Numbered from the stretch's first letter, positions 1 through 8,422 are shown. The stretch: DNA of 64,000 nucleotides from Streptomyces sp. NBC_00557 (GCF_036345995.1 NZ_CP107796.1:2542001-2606000), one strand, 5' to 3'. Translations and numbers: made by a program. Notes: generated from the sequence alone by a model not told the origin.

Positions 1-844
1 CACCCATGACGCTACCGGCAGGGTCTGACAATGGGCCGTCGGTGCCCGGCACGACGCCGGCGAACAGCCGGGTGCCCCCTTCGGCGGCCTCGCCGATCGC
101 CTCGTCGTCACGCTCGGTGAGCAGCGAGGCGTCGAAGGAGACACCGGCCGCGCCGGCCCGCCGCAGCAGCGCGAACGGCACGTCGGGGGCGCAGGAGTGG
201 ACGATCACCGGCCCGTCGCCGTGCGCCCCGACCACGTCCCGCAGGGTGGCCTCCACGACCTGCCGGTCGACGGCGCGGTGCGTGCGGTAGCCGCTGGCGG
301 TGCGGACCTGCCCGCGCAGCACGGCGGTGAGGGAGGGTTCGTCGAGCTGGAGCACGAGCCGGGCGCCGGGGACGCGGCGCCGTACCTCGGCGAGGTGCAG
401 CCGCAGTCCCTCGGCGAGGGAGGCGGCGAGGTCCCGGCAGGCGCCGGCGTCGGAGAGGGCGGCCTCGCCGTTCTTCAGCTCCAGGGAGGCGGCCAGCGTC
501 CACGGGCCGACCGCCTGCACCTTCAGGTCGCCCTCGTACCCTTGCGTGAACTCCTCCAGGGCGTCCAGGTCCTCCCCCAGCCAGGACCGCGCCCGCTTGG
601 TGTCCCGGCCCGGCCGGTCCCCGACGCGCCAGCCGCTGGGCTCCACGCGCGCGTACAGCTCGACGAGCATGCCCGCGGTACGGCCGATCATGTCGGCGCC
701 GGGCCCGCGTGCGGGCAGCTCGGGCAGGAAGGGGAAGTCCTCGAAGCTGCCGGTGACTGTCTTGGCGGCTTCCCTGGCATCGACACCGGGCATGGACCCG
801 ACACCGGTGGCCCCCGGGAAGGTGAACTGGCTCTTCTCACTCAC
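1..844 (-). CDS. B12-independent methionine synthase, short form (3' end outside window)
   Basis: The reading frame runs leftward off the window edge, so only the first 281 residues are visible. The start is the GTG at 844, giving VSEKSQFTFPGATGVGSMPG. The repeated glycines and GSMPG near the N-terminus, QLDEPSL in the middle and VIVHSCAPDVPF further on fit the C-terminal catalytic domain of MetE-type enzymes; H and C of HSC would be zinc ligands. The family transfers a methyl group to homocysteine without cobalamin. It lies 49 bases downstream of the SDR gene on the same strand and may be cotranscribed with it. The exact methyl donor of this short form is not evident from sequence. Confidence 0.8.
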   Translation of the reverse strand, partial: MSEKSQFTFPGATGVGSMPGVDAREAAKTVTGSFEDFPFLPELPARGPGADMIGRTAGMLVELYARVEPSGWRVGDRPGRDTKRARSWLGEDLDALEEFTQGYEGDLKVQAVGPWTLAASLELKNGEAALSDAGACRDLAASLAEGLRLHLAEVRRRVPGARLVLQLDEPSLTAVLRGQVRTASGYRTHRAVDRQVVEATLRDVVGAHGDGPVIVHSCAPDVPFALLRRAGAAGVSFDASLLTERDDEAIGEAAEGGTRLFAGVVPGTDGPLSDPAGSVMG

Positions 845-893
845 CCCGGCAGCGTATGCCGAACACCGGCGCCCCTCCCCACCCGCAGCGAGA

Positions 894-1583
894 TCACCGT
901 CCCGGCCGTACCGTCAGGTCGTTGACCTCCGCGTCCCTGGGGAGGTCCAGGGACATGAGGATCGTCGTGGCGACCGACTCGGGGTCGATCCACCGGGAGG
1001 CGTCGTACTCCTTGCCCTCCTGCCGGTGGACCTTGGCCTGCATGGGGCTCGCCGTGCGGCCGGGGTAGACGGAGGTGACCCGGACGCCGTTCGCGTGCTC
1101 CTCGTGGCGCAGGGAGTCGGCGAGGGCCTTCAGGCCGTGCTTGGAGGCGGCGTACGCGGACCAGCCGGCGTGGGCGTTCAGGCCGGCGCCGGAGTTGACG
1201 AAGATCACATGGCCGCGGGCCGCGCGGAGCTGGGGCAGGAAGTGCCGGGTCAGCTCGGCGGGGGCGATCAGGTTGACGTTGAGCTGGTGGTGCCAGGACC
1301 TGGTGGTCAGCTCGCCGACCTCGCCCAGGTCGACGACGCCGGCGATGTGCAGCAGGGAGTCCACCCGGTCCGGCAGGCTCTGGTGGGAGAACGCCCAGGA
1401 GAGCCGGTCCGGGTCGGCCAGGTCGCCCACCAGCGTGCGCGCGCCGGGGAACTCGGCCGCCAGTTCCTTCGCGCGGCCCGCGTCACGCGCGTGCAGCACG
1501 AGATCCTCCCCGCGCGCGTGCAGACGGCGGGCGACGGCCGCGCCGATGCCGGAACCGGCCCCGGTGATCACATGAGTAGCCAT
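894..1583 (-). CDS. SDR-family oxidoreductase
   Basis: A 229-residue classical short-chain dehydrogenase. The cofactor-binding motif TGAGSGIG is within the first 15 residues and the catalytic YAASK lies near residue 150, preceded by a serine/asparagine-containing strand (FVNSGAG). Family members reduce or oxidise alcohols and ketones with NAD(P)H; the substrate cannot be predicted. An in-frame ATG three codons upstream (1592) is also possible, and neither start has a strong ribosome binding site. I chose MATHVITG because it puts the first beta strand at the usual position. It lies between the methionine synthase and the LOG protein, all on the minus strand. Confidence 0.85.
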   Translation of the reverse strand: MATHVITGAGSGIGAAVARRLHARGEDLVLHARDAGRAKELAAEFPGARTLVGDLADPDRLSWAFSHQSLPDRVDSLLHIAGVVDLGEVGELTTRSWHHQLNVNLIAPAELTRHFLPQLRAARGHVIFVNSGAGLNAHAGWSAYAASKHGLKALADSLRHEEHANGVRVTSVYPGRTASPMQAKVHRQEGKEYDASRWIDPESVATTILMSLDLPRDAEVNDLTVRPGR

Positions 1584-1599
1584 GCCCGCCATGCTCGCA

Positions 1600-2139
1600 T
1601 CACTGCACGCCGAACTGCTCCTCCAGGTAGGCCAGCGCCCCGACCGGCTCCTCCGCGAAGAACACCAGCTCGGACAGCGGACGGGGCAGGAAGCCCTCGT
1701 CCTCCATGCGGCGGAACTGCTGCTTGAGGCCGTCGTAGAAGCCCGCCGTGTTCAGCAGGACGACCGGCTTGCCGGTGCGGCCGTGCTTCTTCAGCTCCAG
1801 GATCTCGGTGGCCTCGTCCAGGGTGCCGGTCCCGCCCACCATGATCACCACGGCGTCGGCCTTCTCCAGCAGCAGCCTCTTGCGCTCGGCGAGGTCCGCG
1901 GCGACGATCATCTCGTCGGCGCCGGGCCGCGCCTTGTTGGCGAGGAACTCCACCGAGACGCCCAGCAGCCTGCCGCCCGCGTCCTGCACCCCGTCCGCGA
2001 CGACCTTCATCAGGCCCACGTCGGAACCGCCCCACACCAGCGTGTGACCGGCCTTGCCGATCAGTTCCGCGAACTCGCGCGCGGGGCGCGTGTAACGCTC
2101 GTCGAGGTCGGCGGCGGACAGGAAGACGCAGATGTTCAT
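1600..2139 (-). CDS. LOG-family Rossmann-fold protein (TIGR00730)
   Basis: A 179-residue protein of the lysine-decarboxylase-like/LOG family. The family signature is seen as VGGTGTLDEATEIL, close to the usual PGGxGTxxE; the P is replaced by V. LOG proteins hydrolyse cytokinin riboside monophosphates and other nucleoside monophosphates to the base plus ribose phosphate, and are often mis-annotated as lysine decarboxylases. The start MNICVFLSAAD is the usual start of the family. The gene ends 16 bases from the SDR gene start region on the same strand. Confidence 0.85.
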   Translation of the reverse strand: MNICVFLSAADLDERYTRPAREFAELIGKAGHTLVWGGSDVGLMKVVADGVQDAGGRLLGVSVEFLANKARPGADEMIVAADLAERKRLLLEKADAVVIMVGGTGTLDEATEILELKKHGRTGKPVVLLNTAGFYDGLKQQFRRMEDEGFLPRPLSELVFFAEEPVGALAYLEEQFGVQ

Positions 2140-2204
2140 GGCCCCTACCGTACGGTCCCCGCCGAAAGCGGGAAGAAGCGCGGTCCCGCCGGTGCTGTCC
2201 AGGT

Positions 2205-2528
2205 ATGACCCAAGGACACACGATCACCGTCGACGAGAGCGAGCGGCACGTGCGCGTGGTGCGCGGCGGCCAGGTGCTCGCGGAGACCGACCGGCCGCTG
2301 GTGCTCCGGGAGACCGGCTGTCCGGACCGTTACTACATCCCCGCCGAGGACGTGCGCCTGGACCTGCTGACCCCGTCCGAGACGCACACCGTGTGCCCCT
2401 TCAAGGGCACGGCGTCCTACTGGTCGCTGCCGGACGCACCGGACCTGGTGTGGGCGTACCCGGACCCGAAGCCGGGCGTCGCGCAGATCAAGGACCACTT
2501 CTGCTTCTACGACGTCGACGTGTCGTGA
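2205..2528 (+). CDS. DUF427 domain protein
   Basis: A 107-residue protein made almost wholly of one DUF427 domain, a small beta-rich fold of unknown function. The typical pieces are present: a strand with an LVLRETG segment, YYIPAEDV in the middle, then CPFKGTASYW and a C-terminal VAQIKDHFCFY. Full length for the family. It is transcribed divergently from the LOG gene, with 65 bases between them, and followed at 37 bases by the alpha/beta hydrolase on the same strand. No catalytic role is established. Confidence 0.85.
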   Translation: MTQGHTITVDESERHVRVVRGGQVLAETDRPLVLRETGCPDRYYIPAEDVRLDLLTPSETHTVCPFKGTASYWSLPDAPDLVWAYPDPKPGVAQIKDHFCFYDVDVS

Positions 2529-2565
2529 CCGATGAGTCCGTGCCGGTACGGCAGTCTCAGCCGAC

Positions 2566-3357
2566 ATGGACAAGAAGACGACTTCGCGGGACGGAACCGC
2601 GCTCGCGTACCGAGTGACCGGTCAGGGGCCGACGGTGGTCCTCGTGAGCGGCGCGATGTCCACCGGCGGCACCCTCGCGCCCCTTGCCGAGCGGCTCGCG
2701 GGCCACTGCACTGCCGTCGTCTACGACCGCCGCGGCCGCGGCGGGAGCGGCGACACGGAGCCCTACGCGGTCGAGCGGGAGGTCGAGGACCTGGCCGCGC
2801 TGATCGACGCGGTGGGAGGCGAGGCGGCGCTGTTCGGGGTCTCCTCGGGCGGCGCGCTGGTGCTGCAGGCGTTGGCGAGCGGGCTGCCGGCCGGCCGGGC
2901 CGCCGTGTACGAGGTGCCGTACGCGGACTTCCTCCAGGGCGGCGCCGAGCGGGAGGCCGTCTACAAGGAGCAGCTGAACAAGGCCCTGTCGGAGGGCCGG
3001 CGCGGCGACGCGGTGGAGCTGTTCCTGCGGCTCACCGGCCTCGGCGAGGAGGTGATCCGGGGCGCCCGCCAGTCGCCGATGTGGGCCGGCATGGAGGCCG
3101 TCGCGCCGAGCCTCGCGCACGACGACGCGGTCATGGGCGACGGCCTGCTCCCCCGGGACCGGCTGGCCGCGATCTCCGTCCCCGTGCTGGCGGTCGCGGG
3201 CGGCGCGAGCCCGGAGTGGATGCACCGCGCGAACCAGGCCGTCGCCGAGGCGGTGCCCCAGGGCACCTACCGGGTGCTTCCGGGGCAGACGCACATGGTG
3301 GAACCGGACGTGCTGGGGCCGGTGCTGACGGAGTTCTTCGCGGGCGGGGACAAGTAG
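2566..3357 (+). CDS. alpha/beta hydrolase
   Basis: A 263-residue alpha/beta-hydrolase-fold protein. The oxyanion region VVLVSGAMST, the DRRGRGGSG strand turn and the nucleophile elbow GVSSGG (serine near residue 90) are in the normal order. The catalytic histidine is probably in GQTHMV near the C-terminus. The family includes esterases, lipases and haloperoxidase-like enzymes; no substrate can be assigned. No signal peptide is seen, so it is probably cytoplasmic. It follows DUF427 on the same strand and ends convergently with mnmA 17 bases away. Confidence 0.85.
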   Translation: MDKKTTSRDGTALAYRVTGQGPTVVLVSGAMSTGGTLAPLAERLAGHCTAVVYDRRGRGGSGDTEPYAVEREVEDLAALIDAVGGEAALFGVSSGGALVLQALASGLPAGRAAVYEVPYADFLQGGAEREAVYKEQLNKALSEGRRGDAVELFLRLTGLGEEVIRGARQSPMWAGMEAVAPSLAHDDAVMGDGLLPRDRLAAISVPVLAVAGGASPEWMHRANQAVAEAVPQGTYRVLPGQTHMVEPDVLGPVLTEFFAGGDK

Positions 3358-3373
3358 CCCGGCCCGCGAAGCC

Positions 3374-4507
3374 CTACGCGGTCCGCACCGCGGCGGCGGT
3401 CGCGCGCGTGGTCGCCGCGATCGTCGCCGAGCCGACCACGCGCGTGCCGTCGTACAGGACGATCGCCTGGCCGGGGGCGACGCCGCGGACCGGCTCGGCG
3501 AAGGTGACGCGCAGTTCACCGCCGACCAGCTCCGCGGTGACCTCGGTCTCGCCGCCGTGCGCGCGCAGCTGGGCGGTGTAGGTGCCGGGGCCGGTGGGGG
3601 CGGCGCCGCACCAGCGGGGCCGGATCGCGGTGAGCGCCGAGACGTCCAGGGCCTCGGCGGGACCGACGGTGACGGTGTTGTTCACCGGGGAGATGTCCAG
3701 GACGTAGCGGGGCTTGCCGTCGGGGGCCGGGGTGCCGATCCGGAGGCCCTTGCGCTGGCCGATGGTGAAGCCGTACGCGCCGTCGTGCGTGCCCAGCTTC
3801 GCGCCGGACTCGTCGACGATGTCGCCCTCCGCCCTGCCCAGCCGCCGGGCCAGGAAGCCCTGGGTGTCGCCGTCGGCGATGAAGCAGATGTCGTGCGAGT
3901 CGGGCTTCTTGGCGACCGCCAGTCCCCGGCGCTCGGCCTCGGCGCGGATCTCCTCCTTGGTGGTGACCGTGTCGCCGAGCGGGAACATGGCGTGCGCGAG
4001 CTGCTTCTCGTCGAGCACGCCGAGGACGTACGACTGGTCCTTCGCCATGTCGGAGGCGCGGTGCAGCTCGCGGGTGCCGTCCTGGTTGCGCACGATCTTC
4101 GCGTAGTGCCCGGTGCACACCGCGTCGAAGCCGAGCGCCAGCGCCTTGTCGAGCAGCGCGGCGAACTTGATCTTCTCGTTGCAGCGCAGGCACGGGTTCG
4201 GGGTGCGGCCGGCCTCGTACTCGGCGATGAAGTCCTCGACCACGTCCTCGCGGAAGCGGTCGGCGAGGTCCCAGACGTAGAAGGGGATGCCGATGACGTC
4301 GGCCGCGCGGCGGGCGTCGCGCGAGTCCTCGATGGTGCAACAGCCCCGCGCGCCGGTCCGGAAGGACTGCGGGTTCGCGGAGAGCGCGAGGTGGACGCCG
4401 GTGACGTCGTGGCCGGCTTCCGCGGCGCGCGCGGCGGCGACGGCGGAGTCGACTCCGCCGGACATGGCGGCGAGGACGCGGAGGGGGCGCTGCGGGGTCT
4501 CAGTCAT
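3374..4507 (-). CDS. mnmA: tRNA 2-thiouridylase MnmA
   Basis: A 377-residue MnmA/TrmU. It adenylates and then thiolates U34 of tRNAs for Lys, Glu and Gln, using persulfide sulfur that starts at a cysteine desulfurase. The ATP pyrophosphatase P-loop SGGVDS is at residue 16. The two catalytic cysteines are in NPCLRCN and HDICFI, and the tRNA-binding C-terminal beta barrel follows. The start ATG at 4507 is preceded by GAAAGGG. A cysteine desulfurase gene lies upstream on the same strand, separated by about 330 bases that hold a TPP aptamer on the opposite strand. The neighbour fits as sulfur donor. Confidence 0.97.
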   Translation of the reverse strand: MTETPQRPLRVLAAMSGGVDSAVAAARAAEAGHDVTGVHLALSANPQSFRTGARGCCTIEDSRDARRAADVIGIPFYVWDLADRFREDVVEDFIAEYEAGRTPNPCLRCNEKIKFAALLDKALALGFDAVCTGHYAKIVRNQDGTRELHRASDMAKDQSYVLGVLDEKQLAHAMFPLGDTVTTKEEIRAEAERRGLAVAKKPDSHDICFIADGDTQGFLARRLGRAEGDIVDESGAKLGTHDGAYGFTIGQRKGLRIGTPAPDGKPRYVLDISPVNNTVTVGPAEALDVSALTAIRPRWCGAAPTGPGTYTAQLRAHGGETEVTAELVGGELRVTFAEPVRGVAPGQAIVLYDGTRVVGSATIAATTRATAAAVRTA

Positions 4508-4571
4508 AACCCTTTCAGGGTACGGGGCCGCGGGACCGGGAATCGGTGAAAAAAATCAAGGCCAAGGCCCT

Positions 4572-4600
4572 TTTTCATCCGGTATGAGCGGTTCTATCCT
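4572..4600 (+). promoter_or_regulatory. candidate plus-strand promoter upstream of the TPP aptamer
   Basis: TTTTCA at 4572-4577 and TATCCT at 4595-4600 are separated by 17 bases and sit in a locally A+T-rich stretch. This is compatible with a weak housekeeping promoter firing rightward, about 95 bases before the TPP aptamer. It is a motif match by eye only, and no other evidence supports it. Confidence 0.3.
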
Positions 4601-4694
4601 GTTTACAGGTCTACGAGACGAGTGAGGGAGCCCAAGCGGAGTAGCCGACTTCAGCGAGAGAAAGAACGATCTCTTCAAGGAGAGGTACAGGAAA

Positions 4695-4805
4695 TCTCCG
4701 CTGGTGCCGACATCGACGCTCGGGCTGAGAGGCCGGAAGGTCCGCAAGGACCGGACGGCGACCCCCAGAACCTGATCCGGACAATACCGGCGAAGGGAAC
4801 CCGCC
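4695..4805 (+). promoter_or_regulatory. TPP riboswitch (THI-box) aptamer, antisense to the neighbouring genes
   Basis: The two conserved THI-box blocks are present in order on the plus strand: GGGCTGAGAGG at about 4722, then GAACCTGATCCGG (4768 on) followed by AATACCGGCGAAGGGAA. Between them is a hairpin GGTCC-GCAA-GGACC with a GNRA loop. CTGG at 4701-4704 can pair with CCAG just before the second block (P2), GCCGA with TCGGC (one bulge) as P3, and CCGG with CCGG as P5. A good closing P1 stem is not obvious. The only plus-strand sequence downstream is the antisense of the cysteine desulfurase gene, whose stop codon is about 30 bases away. No plus-strand gene follows for 2 kb. Aptamer identity is strong; the target is unknown. 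Confidence 0.85.
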
Positions 4806-4834
4806 TCGTAGGCCGTTTCGCTGTGTGCGGCGTC

Positions 4835-6004
4835 TCAGGTGAGGCCCGCCGCGCGGGCGCGCTCCACCGCCGGGCCGATCGCCTTGGCGACCGCCTCGAC
4901 GTCCGCCTGCGTGGAGGTGTGGCCGAGGGAGAAGCGCAGGGTGCCGCGGGCCAGCTCCGGGTCGGTGCCGGTGGCGAGCAGGACGTGGCTGGGCTGGGCG
5001 ACGCCCGCGGTGCACGCGGAGCCGGTCGAGCACTCGATGCCTTGGGCGTCCAGCAGGAGCAGCAGGGAGTCGCCCTCGCAGCCGGGGAAGGTGAAGTGCG
5101 CGTTGGCCGGCAGGCGGCCCTCCGGTGCCGGGTCGCCGCCGAGGATCGCGTCCGGGACGGCGCTCAGGACGGCGTCGATCAGCCGGTCGCGCAGGGCGCC
5201 GATCTCCCGGGCGAACCACGCGCGGCGCTCCGTGGCGATCCGGCCGGCGACGGCGAAGGAGGCGACGGCGGGGACGTCGAGGGTGCCGGAGCGCACGTGC
5301 CGCTCCTGGCCGCCGCCGTGCAGGACGGGTACGGGGTTCTGGTCGCGGCCGAGCAGCAGCGCGCCGATGCCGTAGGGACCGCCGATCTTGTGGCCCGACA
5401 CGGTCATCGCGGCGAGGCCGGAGGCGGCGAAGTCGACCGGGACCTGGCCGAAGGCCTGGACCGCGTCCGAGTGCACCGGGATGCCGAACTCGGCGGCGGT
5501 CTCGACGAGTTCACGGATCGGCAGCACGGTGCCGATCTCGTTGTTGGCCCACATCACGGTGACCAGCGCGACGTCGTCGGGGTTGCGGGCGATGGCCTCG
5601 CGCAGGGTCTCGGGGTGGACGCGGCCGTACGGGTCGACGGGGAGGTACTCCACCGTCGCGCCCTCGTGCTCGGCGAGCCAGTGGACGGCGTCGAGGACGG
5701 CGTGGTGCTCGACGGGGCTGGACAGCACGCGGGTGCGGGCCGGGTCGGCGTCGCGGCGGGCCCAGTACAGGCCCTTGACGGCGAGGTTGTCGGCCTCGGT
5801 GCCGCCGGAGGTGAAGACGACCTCGCTGGGGCGGGCGCCGAGCGCTTCGGCGAGGGTCTCGCGGGATTCCTCGACCGTGCGGCGTGCCTGCCGGCCGGAT
5901 GCGTGAAGGGACGAGGCGTTGCCCGTGATGCTCAACAGGGCGGTGAGTGCCTCCGCCGCCTCCGGGAGCATCGGGGTGGTCGCGGCGTGGTCGAGGTAAG
6001 CCAT
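4835..6004 (-). CDS. cysteine desulfurase (IscS/NifS type)
   Basis: A 389-residue PLP-dependent class V aminotransferase. It removes sulfur from cysteine as a protein-bound persulfide for tRNA thiolation, Fe-S clusters and thiazole synthesis. The start is [11 protein letters not shown], typical of the family. The PLP lysine is in [10 protein letters not shown], the aspartate/histidine pair in the SDAVQAFG region, and the catalytic cysteine in [11 protein letters not shown] near residue 320. Its partner in tRNA thiolation, mnmA, follows on the same strand after the segment that carries the TPP aptamer on the other strand. This enzyme is also the sulfur source for thiamin, which is relevant to that aptamer. 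Confidence 0.95.
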   Translation of the reverse strand: MAYLDHAATTPMLPEAAEALTALLSITGNASSLHASGRQARRTVEESRETLAEALGARPSEVVFTSGGTEADNLAVKGLYWARRDADPARTRVLSSPVEHHAVLDAVHWLAEHEGATVEYLPVDPYGRVHPETLREAIARNPDDVALVTVMWANNEIGTVLPIRELVETAAEFGIPVHSDAVQAFGQVPVDFAASGLAAMTVSGHKIGGPYGIGALLLGRDQNPVPVLHGGGQERHVRSGTLDVPAVASFAVAGRIATERRAWFAREIGALRDRLIDAVLSAVPDAILGGDPAPEGRLPANAHFTFPGCEGDSLLLLLDAQGIECSTGSACTAGVAQPSHVLLATGTDPELARGTLRFSLGHTSTQADVEAVAKAIGPAVERARAAGLT

Positions 6005-6154
6005 GGTGTCCCGATTCTACGGCTCCCCCGCCGCCTGCCTCGGCTGCGAGGTCGCCGTGGCCCCGGGGGGTGCCCGCGCTCGCCTCCGCGCCGTATGCGG
6101 GCCGGCTGCCCCGTCGTCCTCGGGGGCACCCTCTGCGTCAGACGGGTCGTGCCG

Positions 6155-6202
6155 GGCTCACAGGCTCCACGACAGCGTGGCTCACAGGCTCCACGACAGC
6201 GT
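6155..6202. repeat. perfect 24-bp tandem duplication over a stop codon
   Basis: Positions 6155-6178 and 6179-6202 are identical. The duplication spans the last codons and stop of the DUF4190 gene on the minus strand, so the residues LSWSL followed by a stop are encoded twice in the same frame; the second copy lies after the stop and is not translated. It looks like a recent slippage event. Confidence 0.9.
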
Positions 6203-6460
6203 GTGGGAGACCTCCATCGCGATGGCCAGGACGGCCAGGTCGGCCACGCCCAGGGTCAGGCCCAGCAGGGCCCGGCCGCGGCGGGTGGTGCCGCGCCAGA
6301 GGGAGACCGCGGCCAGCACGATGGCGATCGGGCCGAGGAAGATGTTGAGGACGAGCAGGCCGAGCAGGCCGAGGATGAAGGACGCCACGGCCATGCCGTC
6401 GGCGTCCCGCGCGGCCGGACGGGTTTCGCTGCCGCTCGTGACCGGTGCGGTGAGATGCAT
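6182..6460 (-). CDS. small DUF4190-type membrane protein
   Basis: A 92-residue protein with a short polar N-terminus and two long hydrophobic segments (about residues 24-48 and 63-82) separated by a basic WRGTTRRGR loop. This is the pattern of DUF4190 proteins in actinobacteria. Function is unknown; it should sit in the cytoplasmic membrane. It is 32 bases downstream of another tiny membrane protein on the same strand, suggesting an operon of membrane peptides. Confidence 0.7.
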   Translation of the reverse strand: MHLTAPVTSGSETRPAARDADGMAVASFILGLLGLLVLNIFLGPIAIVLAAVSLWRGTTRRGRALLGLTLGVADLAVLAIAMEVSHTLSWSL

Positions 6461-6492
6461 GGTGCTCAGCTCCTGGAAGTCGGTGCGGACGG

Positions 6493-6660
6493 TCAGTTGG
6501 CCGACGTACGGCGTCGGCGGCCGAGGCGCTCGCGGATCGCGAAGGCGCCGAGCCAGACGGCGATGCCGGCGGCGATGACGGCGGTGACGGTCAGCGGTGC
6601 GTGAGCGACGGTGCCCAGTACGACACCGAGCAGCATGAGTGCGGCGACGAGGAACAGCAT
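6493..6660 (-). CDS. small membrane protein, 55 residues
   Basis: A 55-residue protein starting at ATG 6660 (MLFLVAALMLLG), preceded by a strong GGAGGGG ribosome binding site. It has two hydrophobic stretches and a basic, arginine-rich tail (RERLGRRRR). I do not recognise the family. An upstream extension to 6777 is open but has no ribosome binding site and would run into the regulator's promoter. It is cotranscribed with the DUF4190 gene and divergent from the TetR gene, whose operators lie in the shared intergenic region. Confidence 0.6.
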   Translation of the reverse strand: MLFLVAALMLLGVVLGTVAHAPLTVTAVIAAGIAVWLGAFAIRERLGRRRRTSAN

Positions 6661-6715
6661 GGGAACGGGTCCCCCCTCCGAGTTGCCTCGTGAATCGAGC
6701 CGGTGTGAAGTTTGG

Positions 6716-6743
6716 GTGAACAGTTGTAGTAACAGTTGTTCAC
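6716..6743. promoter_or_regulatory. candidate TetR operator, GTGAACA-N14-TGTTCAC
   Basis: A perfect 7-base inverted repeat, with two copies of ACAGTTGT inside it, lies between the divergent tetR and small-membrane-protein genes. A third related site is at 6788-6800. The position and the repetition suggest autoregulation by the adjacent TetR protein and control of the divergent genes. Inference only. Confidence 0.5.
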
Positions 6744-6787
6744 TGACTTCTACTGTACCGCGCTCAGCGGTTTCCAATTCCGGAGAA

Positions 6788-6800
6788 CAGTTGTTAACTG
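6788..6800. promoter_or_regulatory. candidate TetR operator, CAGTTGTTAACTG
   Basis: A 13-base palindrome (CAGTT-GTT-AACTG) seven bases before the tetR start codon, sharing AACAGTTGTT with the upstream site at 6716-6743. Binding here would block translation initiation or transcription of tetR. Confidence 0.5.
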
Positions 6801-6806
6801 GATGAC

Positions 6807-7433
6807 ATGAGTCACACCCTCGGCATCCGGCAGGCCCAGAAGCAGAAGACCCGCCAGGCGTTCCTCGACGCGGCGCTCGCGCTGCTGGAGGAGCAGAGCC
6901 TGAGCAGCCTGGGCCTGCGCGAGGTCACCCGGGCCGTCGGCGTCGCCCCGACGGCCTTCTACCGGCACTTCCGCTCGACCGCCGACCTCGGGGTGGCGCT
7001 GGTCGACGAGGCGCTGGGCAGCCTGCATCCGATGGTGCGGACGACGGTGTCCACGGCGGGCGACAGCGAGGAGCGCATCGCGCGCGCCATCGGGCTGATC
7101 GCCCGTCACGTGGACGAGTACCCCGCCCATGTCCGGTTCATCGCCCGGGAACGGCACGGCGGTGTGCAGCCGGTGCGGGAGGCCATCAAGGCCCAACTGG
7201 TCCGGTTCGCCGAGGAGGTGAAGGCCGAGCTGGCCAAGGACCCCGAGGCCGCGGGCTGGAGCGACGACGACCTGCTGATGCTCGCGCATCTCTACGTCGA
7301 CCAGATGCTCATCACCGCCTCCCTGTTCCTGGAGGCCCTGGACGGCCCGCCGGAGGAACGCGAGCGCGTCACCCGGCTCGCCGCCCGGCAGTTGCGGCTC
7401 ATCTCCATCGGCCGCGGCCACTGGCTGGACTGA
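6807..7433 (+). CDS. TetR-family regulator (FabR-like)
   Basis: A 208-residue TetR protein. The helix-turn-helix is in residues 20-60, with recognition helix VAPTAFYRHF, a segment seen in fatty-acid regulators such as FabR. The rest is the helical ligand-binding domain. The likely operators are the ACAGTTGT-containing palindromes at 6716-6743 and 6788-6800. It is divergent from the two small membrane protein genes and convergent with the WYL regulator. The ligand is unknown. Confidence 0.9.
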   Translation: MSHTLGIRQAQKQKTRQAFLDAALALLEEQSLSSLGLREVTRAVGVAPTAFYRHFRSTADLGVALVDEALGSLHPMVRTTVSTAGDSEERIARAIGLIARHVDEYPAHVRFIARERHGGVQPVREAIKAQLVRFAEEVKAELAKDPEAAGWSDDDLLMLAHLYVDQMLITASLFLEALDGPPEERERVTRLAARQLRLISIGRGHWLD

Positions 7434-7444
7434 GCCCGCCGCTG

Positions 7445-8422
7445 TCAGTCCCCGGTGCCGGGACCGCCCTGGTACAGGGCCGCGACGCAGCGGGCCGCCG
7501 CCAGCAGTTCCGCGCGCGCCTCGGGCGGGTCCAGCAGCTCCACCTGGTCGGAGAAGACCAGGAGTTGGCGGACCGCCCGCAGCATCGGGTAGGCCAGCCG
7601 GGCGGTCACCCAGTCGCTCTCGCCGTCGTCGTCGGGCAGGGCGGTCAGGTGGGCGGCCGTGATCCGCTGGAACATGTCCAGCCGCTCGCGCCGTACCCGC
7701 ACGGTGACCTCGATCCCGTGCGGCATCTCCTCCACCTGCCGGCGCAACACCTCCCAGACGTCGGCGAGTTCGACGCCCGGCCGGCGCCGTACGGGCTCGT
7801 CCAGCGGCCGGGCCGAGCGGATCCGGTCGGCCCGGAACAGCCGGGGCGCCGCGCGCCGGTCGGCGACCAGATACCAGGTCCCGGCCTTGGCGACCAGGCC
7901 GTACGGGTCCACGGTGTACGTCCGCGCCTCCCGCGACCCGCTGTGCCGGTAGCGCAGCCTCAGGCGCCGGTCGGAGAACACCGCGTCCTGGAGGACCTGC
8001 AGGTCGACGGCCTGCTGCGGGCCGCTCTTCCAGCGGGTGGCGTCGACCAGGATGCGGCGGCTGGTGACCTCGGCGGCGGGCCGGTACGGCGCCGGCAGCG
8101 CGGCCATCACCTTGCGCAGAGCCGAGCCGAGGGCCGCGTCCAGGCCGAGGGCGGCGTGGGCGCCCTGGGCGGCGAGGATGAACAGGGCGCGGGACTCGTC
8201 GGCGGTCAGTCCGGTGACGTCGGTGCGGAAACCGGCGAGGAGTTCGATGCCGCCGTGCCGGCCGCGCTCGGCGTACACCGGGACGCCGGAGGCCGACAGC
8301 GCCTCGATGTCCCGGTAGACGGTGCGGACCGACACCTCCAGCCGGTCGGCGAGTTCACGCGCCGGGACGCGGCCCCGGGTCTGCAGGAGCAGCAGGATCG
8401 ACAGCAGCCGGTCGGACTTCAC
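7445..8422 (-). CDS. WYL-domain transcriptional regulator
   Basis: A 325-residue DeoR/YafY-type regulator. The N-terminal helix-turn-helix covers residues 1-60 (LEVSVRTVYRDIEALSASG). The WYL domain in the middle has the literal motif GTWYLVADRR, and a C-terminal WCX-like region follows. I chose the GTG at 8422 (VKSDRLLSILLLLQ), which is where homologues usually begin; a TTG at 8458 is also open. It is divergent from the metal-binding protein gene at 8538, and a TGAC-N7-GTCA palindrome lies between them at 8463-8477. Such pairs are commonly regulator and target. Confidence 0.88.
   Translation of the reverse strand: MKSDRLLSILLLLQTRGRVPARELADRLEVSVRTVYRDIEALSASGVPVYAERGRHGGIELLAGFRTDVTGLTADESRALFILAAQGAHAALGLDAALGSALRKVMAALPAPYRPAAEVTSRRILVDATRWKSGPQQAVDLQVLQDAVFSDRRLRLRYRHSGSREARTYTVDPYGLVAKAGTWYLVADRRAAPRLFRADRIRSARPLDEPVRRRPGVELADVWEVLRRQVEEMPHGIEVTVRVRRERLDMFQRITAAHLTALPDDDGESDWVTARLAYPMLRAVRQLLVFSDQVELLDPPEARAELLAAARCVAALYQGGPGTGD

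Noticed and set aside
197..1727. Long plus-strand frames opposite methionine synthase and SDR
   Set aside because: Shadow frames of the real minus-strand genes.
4553..4577. Possible terminator from the AAGGCC/GGGCCTT sequence before mnmA
   Set aside because: The pairing is short with almost no loop; not convincing as a terminator.
4556..4747. 63-codon minus-strand frame between the desulfurase and mnmA
   Set aside because: It runs through the TPP aptamer in antisense and has no ribosome binding site.
4622..6604. 660-codon plus-strand open frame downstream of the TPP aptamer
   Set aside because: It is antisense to the well-supported cysteine desulfurase and DUF4190 genes, has low-complexity composition and no domain. 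Long antisense frames are expected in this G+C-rich DNA.
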